Positions 59,108-64,000 of a stretch of DNA of 64,000 bases are shown piece by piece. The translations under genes were made by a program, and so were the position numbers. Positions within the stretch are counted from its first letter, which is position 1; each line of letters starts with the position of its first letter. Source of the DNA: Roseomonas sp. (GTDB taxonomy: Bacteria; Pseudomonadota; Alphaproteobacteria; Acetobacterales; Acetobacteraceae); the NCBI GenBank assembly GCA_020249925.1, contig JADCER010000009.1:186001-250000 (forward strand). Direction: 5' to 3'. The notes under the pieces are model-generated. The model was not told the origin of the DNA. It saw only the letters and a program-made list of their open reading frames with translations, and searched no databases.

Positions 59108-60679
59108 TCAGTCGCCAGCTACGGACGCATTTGCCCGCATATGGCGTGGGCTGCGCTCGCTCCGCGCCAGGCCCAGATCCTGCAACAACAAATCGGTGCT
59201 GATGCGCGCACCTTCATAAATCACCGGCAAGCCACTACCCGGATGCGTGCCGCCACCCACCAGATAGACGCCCTTCGCCTTGCCGAAGCGATTGCGCGGG
59301 CGGAAATGCATCATCTGGCGCACATTATGCGCAAGGTTGAAGGTGGCCCCATAGCCAACCGCATATTCATCCTGCCAGCCTTGGGGCGAGAGGATTTTCT
59401 CATACCGGATGCGGCTTTCGATATCGGTCAGGCCAAGCGCCTTCAGCCGATCCAGCGCCAGCCGCCGGTAACGCGGCGCCTCAGCGGCCCAATCAGCGCC
59501 GCCCAATAAATTCGGCACCGGCACCAGCATATAAAGCGTGGAATGCCCAGGCGGCGCGAGTGAGGGATCGGTGCTGGCCGCCGCCTGCACATAAAGCGAA
59601 GGATTTTGCGGAATGATGCCAGATTCAATCTGCGCCAGATTATTCTCATAATCTTCCGCCAGCAGCACCGTGTGATGCGCCAGATCAAGCGGCCCTTCAA
59701 TGCCCAGATAAAGCATGAAGGTGGAACAGGAATACCGCGCCTCGGCGATTTTCTTATCGGGCCATTGCGGGCGCTGTTCTTCTTCCATCAGCCCCGGGAT
59801 GGCATGGGCGAAATCGGCATTCACCACCACCGCATCGGCGGCATGCAGCCGCCCGCCCGCTTCCACACCCACGGCGCGGCGACCTTCAAAGACAATGCGA
59901 TCCACCTTGGTATTCAGGCGGATATCCACGCCGACACTTTCAGCAACCCGCGCCATGGCTTCCGATACCACACCGCAACCGCCGCGCGGATGAAACACGC
60001 CATGTTCATATTCCAGGAAGGACAGGATGGAGAACATGCTCGGGCAGCGAAAGGGACTCATGCCCAGGTATTTGGACTGGAAGGAAAACGCCAAGCGCGT
60101 GCGCGGATCAGAGAAGTGTCTTTGCAATTCCTGATCCAGCGAAAGCCAGGGCCGCAGATGCTTGAGCCCATTCATCACTTCCGGCGCCAGATAGGTCATT
60201 ACGCCATGAAAGGGCCGTTCCAGCACCGGGCGGAAGGCTTCCAGCTTCACGCGGTTTTCCGCCATGAAGCTGCGCACGCCTGGCGCATCGGCAGGGTTGA
60301 TCTTGGCCACTTCCGCTTCCATGCGCGCCAGATCGGGCGACGCATCTATTGTGACGGGATTGGCCCCTTCGAAAATCAGCCGGTATTGCGGATCAAGGCG
60401 GATCAAATCCACCTCATCCTCAAGCCGCGCGCCGCAGGCTTCGAAGATTTCCGCCAGGATGCGCGGATACAGGAAGAAGGTCGGCCCGATATCGAAGCGA
60501 TAGCCGCCAGGCGCCGTCACGGTGCGCGTGCGCCCGCCAACCACGCCATCCTTTTCAAACACCGTAACCCGCACGCCGGAGGAAGCGAGCAGCATGGCAG
60601 CCGCCAGCCCCCCGGGTCCGGCGCCGATCACGGCGACATGGGGGCGGGTTTGCGAAAGGGAGGGTGGTGATGCGTTCAT
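59108..60679 (-). CDS. CrtI/CrtN-family carotenoid desaturase
   Basis: Predicted 523-aa FAD enzyme, first gene of the seven-gene carotenoid operon. It has VAVIGAGPGGLAAAMLLASS, FEKDGVVGGRTRTV, RFDIGPTFFLYPRILAEIF, FSFQSKYLGMSPFRCPSMFS and VYLVGGGTHPGSGLPVIYEG. The residues YLGMSPF and THPGSGLPVI are shared by CrtI/CrtN phytoene/squalene desaturases. Likely substrate is squalene or a diapophytoene derivative, giving the conjugated C30 chain. The ribosome site before ATG 60679 is weak. The two-hairpin repeat lies 24 bases upstream. Confidence 0.88.
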   Translation of the reverse strand: MNASPPSLSQTRPHVAVIGAGPGGLAAAMLLASSGVRVTVFEKDGVVGGRTRTVTAPGGYRFDIGPTFFLYPRILAEIFEACGARLEDEVDLIRLDPQYRLIFEGANPVTIDASPDLARMEAEVAKINPADAPGVRSFMAENRVKLEAFRPVLERPFHGVMTYLAPEVMNGLKHLRPWLSLDQELQRHFSDPRTRLAFSFQSKYLGMSPFRCPSMFSILSFLEYEHGVFHPRGGCGVVSEAMARVAESVGVDIRLNTKVDRIVFEGRRAVGVEAGGRLHAADAVVVNADFAHAIPGLMEEEQRPQWPDKKIAEARYSCSTFMLYLGIEGPLDLAHHTVLLAEDYENNLAQIESGIIPQNPSLYVQAAASTDPSLAPPGHSTLYMLVPVPNLLGGADWAAEAPRYRRLALDRLKALGLTDIESRIRYEKILSPQGWQDEYAVGYGATFNLAHNVRQMMHFRPRNRFGKAKGVYLVGGGTHPGSGLPVIYEGARISTDLLLQDLGLARSERSPRHMRANASVAGD

Positions 60680-60702
60680 CCGGCGTTCTATCTTTACGGC
60701 TT

Positions 60703-60808
60703 AGAGCATTTTCAAGCCAAGTGAAATCACTTGGCGACTCGGAAAATGCGATCAAACAAAGCTTTAGAGCGGTTCCCGCGAACTGAAGTGAAGCGAAACC
60801 GCTCTAAA
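60703..60808. repeat. dispersed two-hairpin repeat, copy 2
   Basis: Hairpin 1: GCATTTTC (60706-60713) with GAAAATGC (60742-60749), containing CCAAGTG/CACTTGG inside. Hairpin 2: TTTAGAGCGGTT (60763-60774) with AACCGCTCTAAA (60797-60808), a perfect 12-bp stem. The left 68 bases match copy 1 at 28722-28789 apart from three substitutions. It separates the carotenoid operon promoter side from the acyl-CoA dehydrogenase 3' end. Confidence 0.85.
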
Positions 60809-60865
60809 GGTACCAAATGTCCAAAAGCAATTACAAACCAGGCCGGCCTGAAGGGTTCGGCAAGC

Positions 60866-62482
60866 CTAAGCCGCCATGGCCCCCTCAATTTCCGCGAAGC
60901 GCGCCCCAGCACGCGGAAGAAGCCGCCGCAGAAAGAAATCCGCCACCGCCCCATAGGCCGCGCCATCTGCCGCAGCCGCCCGCGCGAGAAGAGCACCCCC
61001 CAGCACCCAGCCCACCGCATCCAAATAGGCAGTCGCCAGCGCTTGACCAGCCTCTGCATCGCGACCTTGTTCGGAAAGTACCGCTTCCGTGGTGCGGGCC
61101 AGTCCTTCAGCCGCCGCGCGCAGCCGGGCATCGGGGAGCGCCGCAATCTCCGCGATCAGCTTCCGCATCTCCGCCCCGCCATCGCGGGCGAGCTTGCGGG
61201 TCAGCAGGTCAATCGCCTGGATGCCGTTGGTGCCCTCATAAATCGGGGCAATGCGGGCATCGCGCAGCACCTGGGCCGCGCCGGTATCCTCAATGAAGCC
61301 CATGCCGCCATGGACCTGCACGCCGAGGGAGGCGGTTTCTACCCCGCGATCCGTGGCCCAAGCCTTCAGTACCGGGATCAGCAGCGCAAGCCGCGTGCCG
61401 GCAGCGGTATCGCCCAAAAGCTCCGCGCGGTCTGCCGCCACCGCCGCTTCCAGCATGATCAGCCGGGCAGCGAGCGTGGTCGCGCGCATTTCCATCAACA
61501 TGCGCGCCACATCGGGGTGTTGCGCGATGGCCCGCCCATTCTGCACGCGCTGCGCGGCATAGGCTTCCGCGAGCCTGAGCGCCGCCGCGCCATGCGCCAC
61601 ACCCTGGGTGCCAACGCCAAGCCTCGCGTTATTCATCATGGCGAACATGGCTTGCAGGCCGCGATGGGGTTCGCCGACCATCTCAGCCTCCGCACCCTCA
61701 TACAACATGATGCAGGTGGGGCTGCCATGGATGCCCATTTTGCGTTCAATGCCACCGCAGCGGAAGGCATTGCGCGCACCATCGGACAGGATTTTTGGTG
61801 CGGCGAACAGCGAAATCCCGCGCGAGCCCGGCGGCGCATCCGGCAGGCGCGCCAGCACCAGATGCAGGATATTGCCGGCGCAATCATGCTCGCCCCAGGT
61901 GATGAAAATCTTCTGCCCGTGCAGGGCATAGCGCCCATTGCCGAGCGGTTCCGCGCGTGTACGCAGCATGCCCAAATCACTGCCGGCTTGCGGTTCGGTC
62001 AGGCACATGGCGCCGGTCCATTCACCCGCGATCATGGGCGGCAACCAACGGGCCGCCTGATCCGGCGTGGCGTGGTGGCGCAGCAGATCAATCGCGCCGG
62101 CTGTCAGCAGCGGTCCAAGCATGAAGGAGGTATCGGCCGCCATGCCCAATTCCGTCATGGCGGTCCAAAGGCTGAGCGGCAGCCCCTGCCCGCCATGTTC
62201 AGCCGGTGCGGCCAGCCCCTGCCAGCCACCTTCGCGCCATTGATCGTACAGCGCCGGGTAATGCGCCGGCGTGGTCACTGTGCCATTGGCATAGCGGGCA
62301 CCCTGCTTATCGGCTTCCTGGGCTTTTGGTTGCAGCGCTTCGGTGCAGAAGCGGTTTGCCTCATTCACGATTTGCGCAATGTCATCGGCGGAAAGTGGCG
62401 CGCCGGCGGCGCTGGTCAGGCCCGGCAGGTCAACCAGGCGCGTCAGGCCGAAAATCAGATCATCAGCGGCAGTTGTGGTCAT
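60866..62482 (-). CDS. acyl-CoA dehydrogenase, long DmdC/FadE-like form
   Basis: Predicted 538-aa FAD enzyme, longer than the usual 380-aa acyl-CoA dehydrogenases and similar in layout to the DmdC/AcdA group. ATG 62482 follows GGAG and overlaps the upstream oxidase stop (ATGA). Motifs: MCLTEPQAGSDLGML, IFITWGEHDCAGNILHLVLA, QVHGGMGFIEDTGAAQVLRD and IAPIYEGTNGIQAIDLLTRK (catalytic-base Glu in YEGT). A C-terminal extra helical domain follows (ALARDGGAEMRKLIAEIAA). It acts on an unknown acyl-CoA. A long frame on the other strand is its shadow. Confidence 0.9.
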   Translation of the reverse strand: MTTTAADDLIFGLTRLVDLPGLTSAAGAPLSADDIAQIVNEANRFCTEALQPKAQEADKQGARYANGTVTTPAHYPALYDQWREGGWQGLAAPAEHGGQGLPLSLWTAMTELGMAADTSFMLGPLLTAGAIDLLRHHATPDQAARWLPPMIAGEWTGAMCLTEPQAGSDLGMLRTRAEPLGNGRYALHGQKIFITWGEHDCAGNILHLVLARLPDAPPGSRGISLFAAPKILSDGARNAFRCGGIERKMGIHGSPTCIMLYEGAEAEMVGEPHRGLQAMFAMMNNARLGVGTQGVAHGAAALRLAEAYAAQRVQNGRAIAQHPDVARMLMEMRATTLAARLIMLEAAVAADRAELLGDTAAGTRLALLIPVLKAWATDRGVETASLGVQVHGGMGFIEDTGAAQVLRDARIAPIYEGTNGIQAIDLLTRKLARDGGAEMRKLIAEIAALPDARLRAAAEGLARTTEAVLSEQGRDAEAGQALATAYLDAVGWVLGGALLARAAAADGAAYGAVADFFLRRLLPRAGARFAEIEGAMAA

Positions 62483-63639
62483 GGGGTGGACTCCAAGGCA
62501 GCAAGCAAACCAGGCGCGGGCGCATCCCGCCCGGCGGCCCATCCCGGCAGGGCGCGGGCGAAGCCATTATCCTCTGCCGCGGCGGCCAGGGCCAGACCCA
62601 AAAGCGGCGCGAATTTGAAGCCATGGCCGGAAAAGCCGGACATGACAAAGCAGCCAGGGGCGGCGGCTTCCAGGATGAATTCCTCCCGGTCTTCCACATC
62701 ATAGTAGCAGGCCTGGGCACCCAAGACGCGATAGGCTTCCGCATTGATCAGGCGCGGGCGGGCCAGCGCCAGGATTTCCTCGATTTCCGAGGGCGTTGCC
62801 GCGCGCGGATCAGCCCCGGCATCGCCCTGGCGGGAAAAGCGATGATCCCCGATCTTGAGCGCGGTGCCCGCCACCGGCGGCACGGCGTAAAACCCACCAT
62901 CCTCGGCCAGATCAAGCAGCATGGGTGCCGCTTCCCAGGCGGCGCGGAAGCCAGCCGGGGCTTCAAGCCGCACCAGGATTTGCCGGGAAGGAACCACGCG
63001 CCCGGCAAGGCCGGTGCCGAGTAGCCTTGGCCCCCAGGGTCCGGCGGCGAGTACCAGCAGATCGGCGCTGCGTTCCGCGCCATTCACCAGGCGCAGCGTT
63101 TTGCGCGCCGGTTGGGCGCTAGCGACCTCGGCCGCTTCGAACACCACACCCCGCGCGGCGAGATGCGCGGCGAGCCCCGCGACAATCCGTTCCGCCAGCA
63201 AAACGCCGCCACGCGGCAGGGTGAAGGCAGCGGCGATGCCGGCATCGGACAGCATGGGGAAGCGCGTGGTGATCTGATCCGGCGGCACATCGGCGCAAGC
63301 ATGGCCATCGGCCCGCAGCGCAACACGGCTTTCCGCCAGCCACCCGCCCTGATGATTGGCCAGCGCCAGCACGCCGGTTTCGACATAATGCCGGGCGCCG
63401 AGTGTGGCCCAGATCATCCTCCAAGCGGCATAGGCGGGATCAACCATGCGCATATAGCCGGCCTGCGCGCCATAGGCGTGGCGGATCAGGCGGTGCTGAT
63501 CCACGGATGCACCGCGCGGATTGGGGATGGGCGCCTGTTCAATCACGCGCACCTGCCATCCGGCACGGGCCAGCGCCCAGGCGCTGCAAAGCCCCATAAT
63601 GCCGGCGCCAAGGACCAGGGCGGTTTTCTGACTTGCCAT
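62479..63639 (-). CDS. FAD-dependent amine oxidase, sarcosine/N-methyltryptophan oxidase-like
   Basis: Predicted 386-aa DAO-fold flavoenzyme. Dinucleotide motif VLGAGIMGLCSAWALARAGW, then EQAPIPNPRGASVDQHRLIR, ending in the characteristic FVMSGFSGHGFKFAPLLG. The residues ASVDQHRLIRHAYG resemble the flavin-linkage region of monomeric sarcosine oxidases, and a Cys is present in LGAQACYYDVEDREEF at the position of the covalent-FAD cysteine in MSOX/MTOX. Translationally coupled to the acyl-CoA dehydrogenase. Substrate unknown, probably a secondary amine. Confidence 0.88.
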   Translation of the reverse strand: MASQKTALVLGAGIMGLCSAWALARAGWQVRVIEQAPIPNPRGASVDQHRLIRHAYGAQAGYMRMVDPAYAAWRMIWATLGARHYVETGVLALANHQGGWLAESRVALRADGHACADVPPDQITTRFPMLSDAGIAAAFTLPRGGVLLAERIVAGLAAHLAARGVVFEAAEVASAQPARKTLRLVNGAERSADLLVLAAGPWGPRLLGTGLAGRVVPSRQILVRLEAPAGFRAAWEAAPMLLDLAEDGGFYAVPPVAGTALKIGDHRFSRQGDAGADPRAATPSEIEEILALARPRLINAEAYRVLGAQACYYDVEDREEFILEAAAPGCFVMSGFSGHGFKFAPLLGLALAAAAEDNGFARALPGWAAGRDAPAPGLLAALESTP

Positions 63640-63774
63640 GGCGTTAACCTATGCCGGTTTGGGCGAGGGATGGGAATGCTTGTTTTCTCAACCCGTGAGG
63701 GGCAAACCGCCTTTGTCTGGCCAATGCGCGGCGAGGAACCGTCCCGCCCAAGGCCAAAAGGAGCGCCCCCCGCC

Positions 63775-64000
63775 ATGATCATCGCCTTCTGGACCCTGCC
63801 TTTGACGCTGATCTTCCTCTGGCTCAGCTTTCGCGTCATCCGCTATCGGCGGGCCGAGCGTATCCCGCTCGGGTCAGGGGGCAATGCCGCTCTGGAACGC
63901 GCCATCCGGGCGCATGCCAATTTCGCAGAATTTGTGCCCTTTGCGGTGCTGCTGTTGATCCTGGCGGAATGGGGCGGCGCCTGGCCATGGCTTTTGCACG
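63775..64000 (+). CDS. MAPEG family membrane protein, partial
   Basis: A frame starting at ATG 63775, behind AAAAGGAG, is open to the window edge (75 codons). It encodes MIIAFWTLPLTLIFLWLSFR, then RYRRAERIPLGSGG, ERAIRAHANFAEFVPFAVLL and LILAEWGG. The second block (R..AHANFAEYVP) is the signature of MAPEG proteins, related to microsomal glutathione S-transferase. Integral inner-membrane protein; probably 4 helices when complete. The C-terminus is outside the window. Confidence 0.85.
   Translation, partial: MIIAFWTLPLTLIFLWLSFRVIRYRRAERIPLGSGGNAALERAIRAHANFAEFVPFAVLLLILAEWGGAWPWLLH

Noticed and set aside
51376-60679. Photosynthesis gene cluster or C40 spheroidene pathway
   Set aside because: No bch, puf or crtB/crtE genes are seen. 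HpnC/HpnD/HpnE and the acyltransferase/glycosyltransferase pair fit a C30 pathway better.
60731-62704. Plus-strand frame of 657 codons
   Set aside because: It lies opposite the acyl-CoA dehydrogenase, whose motifs are clear. The translation is His/Arg/Gln-rich without domains, as expected for an antisense shadow in GC-rich DNA.

Overview
This window is GC-rich, bacterial chromosomal DNA, roughly 60-65% GC by eye. Genes are densely packed on both strands, with many 4-base stop/start overlaps (ATGA or GTGA). Gene content points to an aerobic alphaproteobacterium, most likely in the Acetobacteraceae/Rhodospirillales (Roseomonas-like). The supporting features are several orphan Bug/TctC solute receptors, a Sox sulfur-oxidation cluster, an FnrN-type regulator, a squalene-type C30 carotenoid operon and many amino/keto acid catabolic enzymes. 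The taxonomic placement is inference; there is no rRNA or other marker gene here.

Layout, left to right. 1-2.6 kb: partial DUF898 membrane protein, a TctC receptor and an alpha/beta hydrolase. 3.0-11.5 kb: sulfur region, with an IscR-like Rrf2 regulator, a cysteine desulfurase, soxY, soxZ, soxB, an opposing cytochrome c, then a small cytochrome and flavoprotein (FccAB/SoxEF type), soxC and a short soxD. No soxA or soxX is present. 11.5-16.7 kb: methyltransferase, two-component system, TctC receptor, rhodanese and a VOC protein. 16.2-17.5 kb: a scar with two related C-terminal gene tails and the 3' end of an amidase gene, next to tRNA-Lys(CTT). 17.6-28.7 kb: CHAP lipoprotein, thiolase/DUF35 pair, metallo-hydrolase, two DMT permeases, a lipid-linked sugar module (methyltransferase, GT2, small permease, DUF3574 lipoprotein), an SDR enzyme, and a small peptide-sirtuin-serine protease operon.

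28.7-32.0 kb: a dispersed two-hairpin repeat followed by a single-chain restriction-modification enzyme whose specificity region is strikingly AT-rich. 32-49.5 kb: MFS permease, TAXI-TRAP transporter, beta-CASP nuclease, FNR-type regulator, HMG-CoA lyase-like enzyme, DUF938 methyltransferase, an RTX-repeat protein ending in a Hint domain, a DUF4139 protein, and several dehydrogenase/hydratase genes. 49.6-51.4 kb: third TctC receptor and a GNAT acetyltransferase.

51.4-60.7 kb: a seven-gene, translationally coupled minus-strand operon. It encodes two CrtN/CrtP-type desaturase/oxygenases, an acyltransferase, a glycosyltransferase, a fused HpnC-HpnD protein, HpnE and an aldehyde dehydrogenase. 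Together these can be read as FPP to squalene to a C30 carotenoid acid and then its acylated glycoside. This is the most coherent and unusual system in the window. A second copy of the two-hairpin repeat lies just upstream of it. 60.9-64 kb: acyl-CoA dehydrogenase, FAD amine oxidase and the start of a MAPEG-family gene.

No CRISPR array, insertion sequence or prophage was recognised.
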